Positions 34,996 to 46,910 of a stretch of DNA of 64,000 bases are shown in pieces (the stretch's first letter is position 1; each line of letters begins with the position of its first letter). The notes below the pieces were generated by a model, which did not search any database, was not told the origin of the DNA, and worked only from the letters and a program-made list of their open reading frames with translations. A program made the position numbers and the translations under genes. The stretch covers positions 60,540,546 to 60,604,545 of the forward strand of contig OY720344.1 of NCBI GenBank assembly GCA_963082975.1, read 5' to 3'. The stretch is from Labia minor. Its lineage: Eukaryota; Arthropoda; Insecta; Dermaptera; Spongiphoridae.

Positions 34996-35046
34996 CATTT
35001 TTCTCAACCTTAGTGAAAATCAGGGACCTTAAAATTGATTTCTTGA
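34495..35046 (-). mobile_element. HINE-A copy 5 (alternative 5' end)
   Basis: The hairpin (CTGGAGTGTCTCCACTCAAC) and degraded subterminal repeat lie at the left. The CA/GA compound microsatellite is at about 34962-34998. The right edge matches copy 4a base for base (ggaccttaaaattgatttc), then unrelated sequence begins. Confidence 0.8.
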
Positions 35047-35878
35047 TTTACTTATTATTTTTTATTATCAAAATTATTATTTATTACTAGTATTATATTA
35101 TTATAATTATTTTTACTTACAAAAAAGACCATCCATTTATATCATGAATTTGGAAGTCACTTACCTGAAACAAAAATAGAAATATATACAATTTTATTAT
35201 ATTTATATTTATATAATTATATATGGTAAATATATGTTTTTATTTATTAAATCAATTATAATATACTATATATTATTGTTATATGAAGAATATAATTTAA
35301 CATTGTTATATAATTAATTATTAATACTTAATAATTAATATTAATATTTCTTGATCATTTCATTAACTATCTCCGTTTCAAGATATTAAATTAATGAAAT
35401 TATAATTGTAAAGTAAAAGTTGAAATTATAAATGTTTATTTCTATTGACAATATACATGAATAATTCATAATGAATTATTATATATATAATTATATATAA
35501 CATCCGCACTTCGAATAACTATAAGAATTAATTTAATTTTCCTTGTTTTTATTTACAAATCACTTTATATAATAATTGAACTAGTATTTGATAAAAAAAA
35601 GGTAATCAATTGTTAGTCAAATATTAAACATTACTATTAATTATAATTTAAATATTACATTGAATTAAATAGTAATCTAAATTTATTTTTTAAAAAAAAT
35701 ATGTAAATTAAATAATTGTAAATGAATTAATAATTAGAATTCAAATATTATATTATTTGATTATTTTAATTTATTAAATTATTTTTTTTTTAATTTAATT
35801 TAATTCAATTTATATAATTTATTTTATCCATATATTTATTATGATTATTATTATATAAAATTTTACTATCTTATTCGC
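35047..35878. other. Extremely AT-rich spacer
   Basis: No gene or recognisable repeat is visible. Confidence 0.6.
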
Positions 35879-35883
35879 AAAAA
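35879..35883 (-). terminator. RNA polymerase III terminator of tRNA-Ile
   Basis: Five T residues on the minus strand, three bases beyond the discriminator base of the tRNA gene, are a standard pol III stop. Confidence 0.8.
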
Positions 35884-35886
35884 TTT

Positions 35887-35979
35887 TGCCCCAGGTGAGG
35901 CTCGAACTCACAACCCCGGCATTGCTCACGAACTACTGTCATATAAGTACCGTGCGCTAACCAATTGCGCTACTGGGGC
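35887..35979 (-). tRNA. tRNA-Ile(UAU) with 19-nt intron
   Basis: The acceptor arm is perfectly paired (GCCCCAG with CTGGGGC, discriminator A). The D arm is GCGC/GCGC around AATTGGTTA. The anticodon stem is CGGTA/TGCCG with loop CUUAUA, giving anticodon UAU. The T arm is GTGAG-TTCGAGC-CTCAC. After position 37 there is a 19-base intron, leaving a 74-nt mature body. tRNA-Ile(UAU) is an intron-bearing isoacceptor in animals, and the body closely resembles the animal gene as I know it. A box TAGCGCAATTGG and B box GTTCGAGCC are intact, and a T5 terminator follows directly. It decodes the rare AUA codon. This is the only clear functional gene in the window. Confidence 0.95.
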
Positions 35980-36852
35980 ATATATTTTTCTTTGATTTTT
36001 CAATCTGTGATTTCGCCAATGTAAATATATATATATTAGATTATTTTGTGTGGGCGTATGTGTGTATAAATTTTAATTTTAATTTCCTTCTCTCTTGTTT
36101 TTTTTTTTCTTTTTTTTTGATATTTATATATCGTTGGGGGCAATAAAAGAAACAAAAAATAAACATTCCAGAGGCTTTTTAGACACAGGCGTCTTGGGAA
36201 ATTATGGAAAATTACTTTTTGTTTCTTTTCTATATATACTTAGTCTGTATGTATGTGTTATTTTCTTACTTTCTTTTCTATTGTAATTTTGAAAAATAAA
36301 TAAATAATATATTATTTATTCATTACAAACGCCTTTACTAAACCCCTTTGGCATCACAATTAGGATTTCGAAATTTATAAAAATCAAATAAATAATAAAT
36401 AATCTATTTTTATGTCGATAGTGATCCTGCAAGTTCTAAGCCGCAACAACTGTATTTACTTAACTGTCTATTCAGAACTATTTCCTTTCCAAAAATCGGT
36501 AATATTTTTTTTAAATAGTAATAATAATAATAATAATATGGTGACATATTTTTTTTCTTAATATTATTCAAAAATATATTAATCATTTTTAAAACTAAAA
36601 GATCATAGAAAAATATGTAATTATGTATATATTCCAAATTATACAATTTTCATTAATAGATTTAATTTCAAATAATATTCAAGAAAATATAAATATTTAA
36701 CTAAAATTGGGAATTATAATAATTAATTATAATGATAATAATTTCTAAAATTAATTTAATTTAATCAAGAGCGATGCCTAATGATAAAATAGTGAACTAA
36801 CTAACTTGAAAATGTTCAAACTTCACCAAGAACATAAAAAATTATATTTTAA
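35980..36852. other. AT-rich spacer
   Basis: It holds T-rich and AAT-rich simple sequence (for example 36517-36538). No gene. Confidence 0.55.
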
Positions 36853-37645
36853 TATATCTATCTATCTCTGTGACTCTAAGGAACTCGAAAGTTCTTGGCC
36901 GCAGCAACCACACCCCTCCAAGTATTCCTATTCTGAGCCACAACCTTCCAGTCCCTATCCTCTCCCATCTCTCTTACATCCTTTTCAATAGTATCCACCC
37001 ACCGTGTGCTTGGTCTTCCAAGAGGAAGTTTCCCACTCGGTCTCCCTACCAATATATTTTTTGCCATTCTATCTTCTCCCATTCTAGCCACGTGTCCTGC
37101 CCACCGTAGCCTTCTCGATTTTATAATTCTAACTATATCTGGAAATGCATAGAGGTTATGCAATCTTCGCCATTCCCCGGTGACCTCATCTTTCTTTTGC
37201 CCATAAATGCTTCGCAGAATCCTATTCTCAAATACTCTAAATCTACTCTCGTCACCTAAGGTCATAGACCATGCCTCACATCCATATAATACAACCGCTA
37301 AAATAATTGTTTAATATATTTTAACTTTTATCCTCTTTGATAATAATTTTGATGCTATAAGCCCATTTATATAATAGCATGATAACAGGCGTTTTTCCCG
37401 ATTGTAACCTCGCTTTAAACTCCTACCGAATATTATTATCTTTTGTTATCACAGAACCTAAGTATTTTCTTTCTACATTTTCAAATTCTATATCTTGTAT
37501 ATTAAGATTTTGTGTATTAATACTATTCCTCTCTGTTACTAAATACTTTGTCTTAACATTATTAATTTCTAGTCCCACCTCTTTTCCTGCTTCAAATAAT
37601 TTTTCTACACTCTCTATAATTGCAATTGCCATTATATTATACATA
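36853..37645 (-). pseudogene. RTE-type LINE, RT thumb to C-terminus (5'-truncated)
   Basis: The longest copy of this LINE in the window. On the minus strand an upstream frame reads VGLEINNVKTKYLVTERNSI and ENVERKYLGSVITKDNNI (37423-37640). After frame breaks the 129-codon stretch 36876-37265 reads VFENRILRSIYGQKKDEVTG, EWRRLHNLYAFPDIVRIIKS, RRLRWAGHVARMGEDRMAKN and finally WKVVAQNRNTWRGVVAAAKN to a stop near the family's TCACAGAGATAGATAGATA tail. The polymerase core with its catalytic YADD is not present. It is the C-terminal connection region of an apurinic-endonuclease LINE; RTE assignment is from the tail motif. Confidence 0.82.
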
Positions 37646-37849
37646 TATTTTAATATATAAAAGCTTAAAATGAATAATTGATCAAAAGTTGTTAAATGGT
37701 CTTAGATTCCAAAATCAATAAAAAAAAATTAATTTTGTACTATATTGTAATTTTAATGAGTATTAGAATATTGAATTAAACAAATCGGGGAAAAATCAAA
37801 CGAAATCCAATTATACAAAAAAATTCAAGTATATGATTTCGCAAACAAT

Positions 37850-38293
37850 TATTTGCCGGTTGTGTTATATGGGTGTAAGGCATGGTCTATGACTCTGGGA
37901 GACGAGAGTAGATTTAGACTAAATATTTAAGAATAGGATTCTTCACAGCATTTATGGGCCAAAGAAAGATGAAATCACAGGGGAATGACGGAGACTGCAT
38001 AACGAGGAATTGCATGACCTCTATGCATCTCCAGATAAAGTTAGGATTATAAAATCGAGAAGGCTGCGATGGGCAAGGTACATGGAGAGGGAAAAATGGC
38101 GAAAAATATATTGTTGGGGAGACCGCTTGGAAGACCAAGGACGCGGTGGGTGGATAATGTAGTAAGGAACGTGAGAGTGATCGGAGAGGGTAGTGTTTGG
38201 AGGGTTGTGGCTCAGAATAGGGATACTTGGAGAAGTGTGATTGCTGCGGCCAAGAGCTTTCGAGTTCCGTAGAGCCACAGAGATAGATAAAGA
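37850..38293 (+). pseudogene. RTE-type LINE C-terminal fragment
   Basis: Plus-strand copy, divergent in orientation from the one just upstream. It reads, over several frames, VLYGCKAWSMTLGDESRFRL, a YGPKKDEITGE-like stretch and ELHDLYASPD. An open piece at 38069-38272 then contains GRPLGRPRTRWVDNVVRN and WRVVAQNRDTWRSVIAAAKS, ending FRVP and stop. The tail agagccacagagatagata follows. Frameshifts and a small deletion around RWARYMEREKWRK make it dead. Confidence 0.82.
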
Positions 38294-38757
38294 GAGATTG
38301 TAATTTTAATTAGATTCCAATATACCTAGTTCTAAATTTTCTTATTAAAATGGTACTGTTATGTTTACACTGTACTATTTTGTTCATTGAATTGTAAATC
38401 CATAAATGTTGTGATGTTTTTGTATTATTTTTTATTTTTAAATTATAAGATAATGTTTATTAGTTATTGTTAATAATATTATCAATGTATTATGAATGTA
38501 AATTATAGGTGTAATTACATTCTTTTGTTTATTTTTTTGTTTTTTTATTTTATATTTGTTTAGTTAATATGATTCGTTCGTTGTCTGAAAATAATTTACA
38601 AATGATTCGTATAGAAGATGATGAATGGTAATTATTCTTGTGTGGTGGTCTTTTTTCTTTTTTTTAGTCATTGTACAATTGGAATGTGGTTGTGGTTGTT
38701 CATTTTCATACATACAAAGTTTTTTTCTTTCTCTATATTACTCTCACTTTTACACAT

Positions 38758-38788
<31 letters not shown>

Positions 38789-39468
38789 AAGAGACGAAAA
38801 AGCCGACAATCTAAGCGTTAATTTATTTGAACCTCTTGGGAGTCTCGATGAGTATATTTTGGAGGTGGGAGAGGGGAATTATGGTAGAAAGTAGGGGAAG
38901 AAAATATTCATATGTTGAGAGGAGAAGAGATTAAATGGAATGAGAGTGTGTAGAACGGAACTTCATTGTATCCATTTACAATTTGACAAGTGAACTCTCC
39001 AGTTTGACATCTCCTGTTGCAGTTTAATTCCTATGCATCGTAGAGTATATAATAAGCATGTTAATTACGAGAGGCGGCTGTGCTGGTCCATGGTTGGCTG
39101 AGAGGAGTGATGAGTGAGTGGATGGAGTGTTGGAGGAGGGGCAATGGGGAAAGAGAAAAGAGGAGTTTGGGTGATTGGCTAGCTAACTTGCTGTGGTCAC
39201 CCTCACCATTCATCCCTCCTCCCTTACACCCGTACATCCCCCACATACTCCACACCCTTCACCCATACTATATTCTAGATCAACTCTCCAGATTGTAAAT
39301 TATGCTTGAATAAACAAAATCATTTCATTCTGAACATCTCAATGAGATGGTTTATATAGTTTTACATATAATTTTATAATTTGTTTATAAAAATTTGTAC
39401 AAAAAATAAAATTAAAAAAAAAGTAAAATTAATAATGATTAATAATTCAATAATGCTACAATTCTTTT
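38294..39468. other. Spacer with GA microsatellite and GC-richer patch
   Basis: A GA tract lies at 38764-38785. A more balanced patch at 39060-39300 has open frames on both strands, but the peptides are compositionally odd and mirror each other, so no gene is called. Confidence 0.5.
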
Positions 39469-39554
39469 TACTATCTCGATGTCGAGATTTTGATGTTTTT
39501 ATTCGTTTTGAGGGTCCCTGAGTCATTTTCACTAAAGTAAGGTTGAGAAAAATT

Positions 39555-39585
<31 letters not shown>

Positions 39586-39978
39586 AGACAAGATTATGCA
39601 AAAACGGTTTGAGCTAGAATAATGAAATTTGGTACACGGGCATTATTCAAAATTCGTAGTTTTCTATCAACTTTTGACAAATGTAGCTTTTTCGGTAGAG
39701 AGTCATTACCTACAACGTTTTGATTTTTCTCTCTCTAAACTGACCGTTAAAATAAAGATATATGTTTGATAGTTTTTCACATGATAAAAAATTGTATAAA
39801 AATGCTTATATAGAATTTCAGCTTGATTGAATCAACAAAGAGCCAAACATGCGCTCATTTAATAAATATTATTTATTAATTTTAATTTATAATTTATAAT
39901 TAATTAAATTTAATTTAAATATAATATATGTTATTTAATCCAATTCAAATTTGCGAGATGTGAGTGGAGACATTCCAG
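39469..39978 (+). mobile_element. HINE-A copy 6
   Basis: Starts TACTATCTCGATGTCGAG (a short 5' deletion) and ends TTGCGAGATGTGAGTGGAGAC-ATTCCAG. Compound CT/GT microsatellite at 39556-39586. A deletion joins gcttgattgaatc directly to aacaaagagccaaacatg; copy 8 has the same junction, so the two belong to one lineage. Confidence 0.8.
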
Positions 39979-40403
39979 ATTTTTTATTTAGTATAGAATA
40001 ATTAGATAAAAAATCAAATAAATTACCAAAACTTTATTTTTTACTAATTGATTTAAATTAAAATTAAAAAAAAACTTTTTTTGCATAAAAGTTTAATCAA
40101 AGAACTTTTTTTATTTTACAAATCAAAATAAAAAGGGAAAAAAAGAAAATTCACCAACACTAAGAAAGTGATTCTATTATGGCCAACATCAATACTTTTT
40201 GTCTTGCTTTTTTTTCATGCATTCTTTTTCTCTCTTTTCTTTTTCTTTCCTTTTTTTACTTTTAAAATTTTTTTATTTATTTATTTATTTTTTTAATTAA
40301 TTTAAAATTTAAAATGAAAATGATATGAACTTTTTTATGTATTATTATTAATTTGTTTATTTATTAAAATTAATTTTTTATATATATTATTTATCAATTA
40401 ATC

Positions 40404-40437
<34 letters not shown>

Positions 40438-40438
<1 letters not shown>

Positions 40439-41109
40439 GAGGGCAATTCATAAAGTAGGTTACGTTTTTGAATTAAGACAAAACTAGTACAGGAAAATGT
40501 TTTTTATTATTTGAAAGAGCAACTAAAATACTTTTTTCTACATAATCGCCAAAAAAGTTGAGACATTTATCGTAGCGATGAACGAGCTTCGAATTTCTTC
40601 CTCATAGAAATCCGTTGCCTGAGTGTTGAGCCAGTCAGTCACAGTCGTTTCACCATAACCGAACTTTCCTTCAGTTTTCCGCAAATTTCACGCACTTTAT
40701 TGTTTCTCAAAATTTAGGCTACCATAAGTTTTGTGTCAGGTGAGTACCAAAGCTTCTGACAGTCTATCACAAGGGTCAGCGAATGGCTGCCTCTTTGTCA
40801 TTTTTGGAAGCCTACGAGTACCATGGTGAATTATTCCTTGATCGAATTGTAACGGGAGACGAGACTTGGGTGAAACACGTGATGACGACGACGATCTCCG
40901 CGCTGGCTCAACACTCAGGAGGCGGATTTCTATGAGGAAGGAATTTCGAAGCTCGTTCATCGCTACAATAAATGTCTCAACATTTTTGGCAATTATGTAG
41001 AAAAATAGTATTTTAGTTGCTTTTTCAAATGTGTATATAATAAAAAACATTTTCATGTACTAGTTTTGTCTTAATTCCAAATCGTAACCTACTTTGTGAA
41101 TTGCCCTCG
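40438..41109 (+). mobile_element. Foldback mariner: both ends derived from the 3' end
   Basis: Flanked by TA (40436-40437 and 41110-41111). The inverted repeats begin CGAGGGCAATTCA and extend about 210 bp, far longer than usual mariner repeats. The right arm encodes the transposase C-terminus on the plus strand (WLNTQEADFYEEGISKLVHR, YNKCLNIFGNYVEK, stop). The left arm is an inverted, diverged copy of the same coding end. Between them a fragment reads KGQRMAASLSFLEAYEYHGE, LFLDRIVTGDETWVKH (first catalytic aspartate, about 40780-40885) and then jumps to the C-terminus. The second and third catalytic aspartates are gone. It is non-autonomous; ends are probably still recognisable to a related transposase. 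Confidence 0.82.
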
Positions 41110-41111
41110 TA

Positions 41112-41212
41112 GCTTTCGGCATCAGCCTAACCGAATACCTATATTCGGCGCTCTCCACACCTAGACGGGGGCTCCGCCCCCTGTACCCTCCAGCCGTTTC
41201 GGAGGAGTATCA
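41112..41212 (-). mobile_element. Helitron 3'-end fragment
   Basis: On the minus strand GGTACAGGGGGCGGAGCCCC then CGTCTAGGTGTGGAGAGCGCC matches the 3' region of the Helitron at 4459-4505. The hairpin that follows has a different sequence (CCGAATA-TAGG-TATTCGG). It abuts the foldback mariner, which seems to have landed at or beside its end. Confidence 0.7.
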
Positions 41213-42251
41213 TTTCAAAGTTTTGTGACACGAGAATTTTATATATAAGATATAAATTAAAAATAGCGTTAAGATTTTAAAAAAAGTAAAGTAAAATTCA
41301 CACTCAGGAGGAAGGGACGGGGGCTCTAAATTTTTATTATGTAAATTTAACTTCCCAGGGATGAAAATATATTGCGACAGTATGTGTTTATAAAACAAAA
41401 CAAAAACGATTATGACCTTTTATTATTAAAATAAAAAGTGTTATTTAAGTTACTCTTTAATTTCATTATTATTATAATTTTTATTAATTATTTTAAATGT
41501 TTATGTTCATATTCTCTGGAATATAACCTTGATTGAATGAATGGCTGCAGATGTTGTCTATCTAATCTTATTATACCCATCAAAGAACTAAAGTGGGAGA
41601 GAGAAAGAGAGACAGCTATAGTAAAATAACTATAATATTGTCAATTAATGATCTAAAAGATAACAAAATTGATGACTTTAAAACGCCCTACTCATCTTCT
41701 GAATATTAATTAATATATTATAACTTTCATTTATTAATCCAATATAATAACCGACCTTTCTTCCTCTTATATAAATACACATCATATATATATTAAAATT
41801 TTATTCATAAAGATGACAGTAATAAAATACTGAGTAAAATTTCAAATAAAATTATATAATATTTTTAAGTCAAGATTTTTGCTACAAGAGAAAGAGAGAG
41901 AGAGATGTTCACTTGTAGCCCCAGAAGTGATATATATTTTTAGTTTATTGAATAAGAAACAAAACAATCAAATTCATGTCTATTATTATATTTTATAATA
42001 ATATAATATGATAATAATCATCAAAAACAACAAATCTATAAAATTTATTAGAAGAAAAGATTATTTGATGCTTAATTTTTGTACTTTTGTTTAGAAATAA
42101 AATGTAATTTAATTACAATATTTATATTTACATATAATTTTATCCTTTTTTATATGTGAATATATTCAATTCAAGGTAAAAAAGGAAAATAGATTATGAT
42201 AAATTTGCATTTTTAAAGTAATTGGCGTTATTTTATTTATATTCTCTAGAT
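41213..42251. other. AT-rich spacer
   Basis: No gene; a GA tract lies at about 41889-41904. Confidence 0.55.
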
Positions 42252-42484
42252 CAGGGGTGAGCAACCTTTTTAACCCACGGGCCAATTTAAATTTTAAAAT
42301 TTTGTGGCGGGCCGCACTTACTAATAATTTACAAAGCTTTATATATATACTAATAAACATTATAATATTGTTTATAAATAATCGAGACGAATAATAAAAT
42401 TCTATTTTAGAAATGCTCGGCGGGCCGCAGAAAAACATTTAAAGGGCCGCATGCGGCCCGAGGGCCGCGGGTTGCTCATCCCTG
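42252..42484. mobile_element. Short hAT MITE with 8-bp target duplication
   Basis: The 233-bp element has inverted ends CAGGGGTGAGCAACC and, inverted, CAGGGATGAGCAACCCGCGG. It is flanked by the perfect 8-bp repeat ctctagat (42244-42251 and 42485-42492). Inner GGCCCGC/GCGGGCC blocks near both ends are typical of this hAT MITE type. No ORF. Confidence 0.9.
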
Positions 42485-42492
42485 CTCTAGAT

Positions 42493-43328
42493 CATAAAAC
42501 ATAAAGATATGTAAAAATTGTATATTATAATGGCAGGCACGAGTCTTCTACACTTTGAATTGAGATGAATATTACGTAGAGGGAGCTAAGATTATATCAA
42601 ATTTAATTAATTTAATAATTTAATTTTTAATTATTTTGCATATTTTTTTACATAAATTATTCATTAAACAGCTAAGATATTTTATTTAAAAATAATATAA
42701 TAAAAATAGGCATATAATATTGAACTTTTAATAAGAGAATTTATTCTTTTGTTTTAATAAGTTATTTCAAAATAAATAAATAAAATCACAGAACTCACAG
42801 AATGGATTCTTAGATAGTCAGCTTTATTTATAAATAGTAAATTAAAAAGATATTAATAATTAATATGATCATAATACAAATAAATAATTAAATTTAATTT
42901 TGTATATAAAGAATATTAATAAAATTAATTAATTAAAAAAATATTTAACATTTAAGTATAAATTAGTTTGACTAATATTACCTAAAAAATGAATATATAT
43001 ATACAATATATTAAAAAAATTCATATGTAAATCTTCGATTTTATCTCCCCTCTCTCTCATCATAATTTTTGTTTTCTATAAATTTTCTTATTAGAATATA
43101 AGACAATTGAAATAATTTATTACCTACCATATTATTTGGTTTTGCAGGCTATGTATTTCAATATCCGTAAAATTCCAAATTAAAATTATAATATTTTAAA
43201 TTAAAATAAAAAAATTAAAATATATAGAATATAATATTATAATAGAGTAGATGCATTTGATTTTAATAATATATTTTTTTTTTGTATTCCCTATCAATGG
43301 ATCATTTTCTTGTCGTTATGGTCCTTTT
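42493..43328. other. AT-rich spacer
   Basis: No gene seen. Confidence 0.55.
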
Positions 43329-43955
43329 TACTATCTCGCCAGAGATAGTATTGCGATCACGAAAATTTTCGATGTTGAGATTTTGATGTTTTTATACGTT
43401 TTGAAGGTTCCTGAATCATTTTCACTAAGGTTGAGAAAAATGTCTGTGTGTGTGTGTGTATGTGTGTGTGTATGTGTGTGTGTGTGTATGTATGTAGGCA
43501 AGATTACGCAAAAACGGTTTGAGTTAGAATGATGAAATTTGGTACATGGACATTATTCAAAATTCATAGTTTTCTATCAACTTTTGAGAAATGTAGGTCA
43601 ACCGGAAGAGGGTCATTACCTACAACGTTTTGATTTTTTTTCCTCTAAAGTGACCGTAAAAATAAAGATATATGTTTGATAATTTTTCACATGATTAATA
43701 ATTGTATAAAACTGCTATATATAGAATTTCAGCTTGATTGATTCGCTAAAATTACCAGAATTAATTTTTTAACACTGCAAATCTCACGCGCCAACACGTA
43801 ACGTGGTGCCATCAACAAAAAGCCAAAGATGCGCTGGTTTAATATTTATTATTTATTATTTATAATTTATAATTAATTAAATTTAATTTAAATATAATAT
43901 ATTATGTTATTTAATCCAATTCAAATTGCGAGATAGTCGAGTGGAGACACTCCAG
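43329..43955 (+). mobile_element. HINE-A copy 7 (most complete copy)
   Basis: All family parts are present: TACTATCTCGCCAGAGATAG at the 5' end, a TG/TATG microsatellite (about 43443-43497), ggtttgagttagaatgatg and aaatttggtac, the ACGTAACGTGG region, then GCGAGATAGTCGAGTGGAGAC-ACTCCAG. A good reference copy for the family. Confidence 0.85.
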
Positions 43956-45970
43956 CTAATTTATCATTCGTTTCACTAACCAACAAAAATTTCTAACAAT
44001 AGAAGAGAATTGGTGTTGACACCTTTTTTTCTCACCCTCAACCCTCCCTATTCTCTCTCTCTCTCTCACTCTTGTAAGCAGTGACTTTTAAGTATAAAAG
44101 AACCGAAGAGGGTTGATTATGCAGAAGCATTCTCGCACGTGTATGTTGCATATATATTCTATATTATCTCTTGATCGTAAGAGGAGGGGGTTCTAGCCTC
44201 CCAAAAAACGCCCATCCAAAACCTAAAAATGTAATAAATATAACACAAATTGTGTCATGGGAAAAGAAAATTAAGAAAAGAATATATTTCACCAACACGA
44301 ATTACTGACAAGGTCAAAAGAAGCCGACCAATTGATCATTTTTTTTTTATTTTGAAAAGAATACGGACCAGAAAAAAATATTTAACATCCTCATCTATCC
44401 ATCTTAATTAATTTTATTTTATATTTTAAAATAAAATAGTAATGTCATTAAGGGTTTTTTTATTTACTATCTGAAATTTTAAATTAAAGCTTATAAAATT
44501 TTAAAAAAATATTATTATCATTATTATTTTTTTAATATCAAAACGAAATTTCAAAATTATGAATAAATATAGTAAGTGATCCAGTAGGGTAAAAAAATGC
44601 TTCAAAATTTCATGTTATTGGGTATTAGTTGTCCTTTCTATTTGTCTCGAGGGTTGTTATTCCAAAAAAAAAAAAATATTACAAAGCGGGGATGATTAAG
44701 AGACGTGCAAAAGATAATAGTTAGTAAAAACTTGGTTAGTTATGCCGGGAGGGGGGTGCTAAACACATACATCAACGGAAAAAACACATTTTTTGGAATC
44801 AGAATGATTGAAACGCGGAGATCTGTGAAAAACGCATACCGAAAATGAATCGGTATTATAAGTAATTTAAAAATAGTGGGAAAGTTGAAATATTTAGATA
44901 CTGTAATAACAAAATTTAATAATATTGAATAATAATTTAGATTAATCTTCTTGTTCTCATTTCATAATTGTCGAAAAATATCTAAATTAAAATTTAAAGA
45001 TAGGTTGTATGGAGGCGTGATACATGAATTTAAAAATAATATATAAAATATGAAATCACAGGAAAAAGGAAAAATTTCATTATAATTATGAAACAACCAT
45101 TTTTAGCCACATTTTAATATAAAATTGCATTTATTTCACCAAAAACACGAATAATGGTGGCTTTAAGGTCATTAAATTTTCATTTGCATTTTTTTTAAAT
45201 TATAAAAATATGTTAATAAATTCATTAATTGTAACGAATTAGGTGATCCTTCCTTCCCCCTATAACCCATAAAAATATTTTGAATTTATTATATATCAAA
45301 TTTTTTTAATATATCAGAGAGCAATAATATAATGATAATAAATTCATAATTCTCTCTCTCTATATATATATAAATTGTAAAATTTATCAAAGTGATTTAA
45401 TTAAATATTAAAGTGGGAATATTTTGATTTTTTGAAAATATTATTCACAAATAGAAGAACAAATATTTTGTTAAAAAATACATTTTCCTCTAATATTATT
45501 ATAATGATTATGATTATTATATTTTAATTTGAATATATTTATTTCTGTATGTAAAATATGTGTCTATATATTAAATATATTCATACATTCATAGAGATAT
45601 GTCATTTCAACTTCTCTTTTGTTTTATTATATGTATTTTATTTAGATATAGAGGTGTCTGTTGAATTTTAGAATTCATTCTCATGCACCGATTTATATAT
45701 TTATTTATGGACAGATGATGGTAGAAGTACGGTAAGGGACGAGGGGAAGGGGAGGGGCGGTTACAGATGCGCCGCAATGCGCTCTCACACTCGCTTTAAT
45801 CAACACACTAATATTCCTTTCATGCTATTGCAACATATATATATATATATATATATATACACTTGTATTTAAAATCTACCCTCTCCTCCTAGACCTGCCA
45901 CCCTCTCATCACCCATTAATTTCAAACAGACATACCTTTTATATATTATTCTTTTTTCAATTTTATTAAT

Positions 45971-46007
<37 letters not shown>

Positions 46008-46239
46008 CATATAAATTAAATTTAGTAATGAAACACATTTTATTAAAAGTTGAATAATTAAAGAGAAAAGTTTAATAAAATTTAAATGAACTTCTAAGAA
46101 AATAAAAAATACATATTATAATAACGTTTAATATATTATATTTAGAAGGTAATAAATAAAATTAATAATAGTTTTAATTTTATAAATTAGTATATATTTA
46201 TAGTATATATTATAGTATATATTATATATTATATAGTAA
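43956..46239. other. AT-rich spacer, faint LINE-like trace
   Basis: At about 44875-44935 one frame reads VGKLKYLDTVITKFNNIE, which resembles VERKYLGSVITKDNNI of the RTE copy at 36853-37645, so a decayed RTE piece is likely there. The rest holds microsatellites (AT at 45836-45860 and 45975-46002) and no gene. Confidence 0.4.
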
Positions 46240-46430
46240 TAAAATTGAGAAGGGTGTGATGGACAGGACACGTGGCTAGAATGGGAGAGGAAAGAATGGC
46301 GAAAAAAAGGTGGATAGAAAATATATTTGTGGGGACACCGATTGGGAAACATCCGCTTGGACGACGAAGGTCACGGTGGGTGGACAATGTAGGGGTATGT
46401 GAGAGAGTAGGGAGAGGGTAGGAGTTATTA
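46240..46430 (+). pseudogene. RTE-type LINE C-terminal fragment (degraded)
   Basis: Over shifting frames the stretch reads GHVARMGEERMAKK, then NIFVGTPIGKHPLGRRRSRW and VDN, matching the family tail. A tgggaaac-type duplication of part of the motif is visible. It ends without the GATA tail. Confidence 0.68.
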
Positions 46431-46910
46431 AAGTTTATATATAAACTAGTTATGAATGAGTAACCATTTAATAATGTTTTATTGACTAATTCACTAATTA
46501 TTCACTTATTCACTAATTTTTGTTTTTTATAAGTTCGGTTTGGAATTTAATTATTTAATTAATTAATTTTTTAATTTTCTTATTATTATCAATTAGTGGA
46601 GCCCTCTGGAGGTCAAATAATAAAACATGGTAGCTAAAAAGAATCTCAATGGATTTATATGAAAACTTTAATAATTTTTAAATCGTAAACTAGAAGCGAC
46701 CACAACATACTTCTTAAGGAAAGTTTGTTTGGATTCAAAAAAAGAATCCACAAATCTATGATACATCGGTTAGACTGAACAATTACTCCATTTTTATATT
46801 CAATAGTAATAGGAATATCAAAATTTGTATTTAAAAAATATTATAGTTGGTATTTGAAGTTTATATATATCTATGGATCTGTTTTTCCAATTTTCCTAAT
46901 TTAACTAAAA

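Noticed and set aside
35860..35878. tttactatcttattcgc beside the tRNA resembles a HINE-A 5' end
   Set aside because: Similarity stops after about 12 bases and no other HINE part follows.
39061..39298. Overlapping open frames on both strands in a GC-richer patch
   Set aside because: Both peptides follow from purine/pyrimidine strand bias; no domain, splice site arrangement or repeat family supports either.
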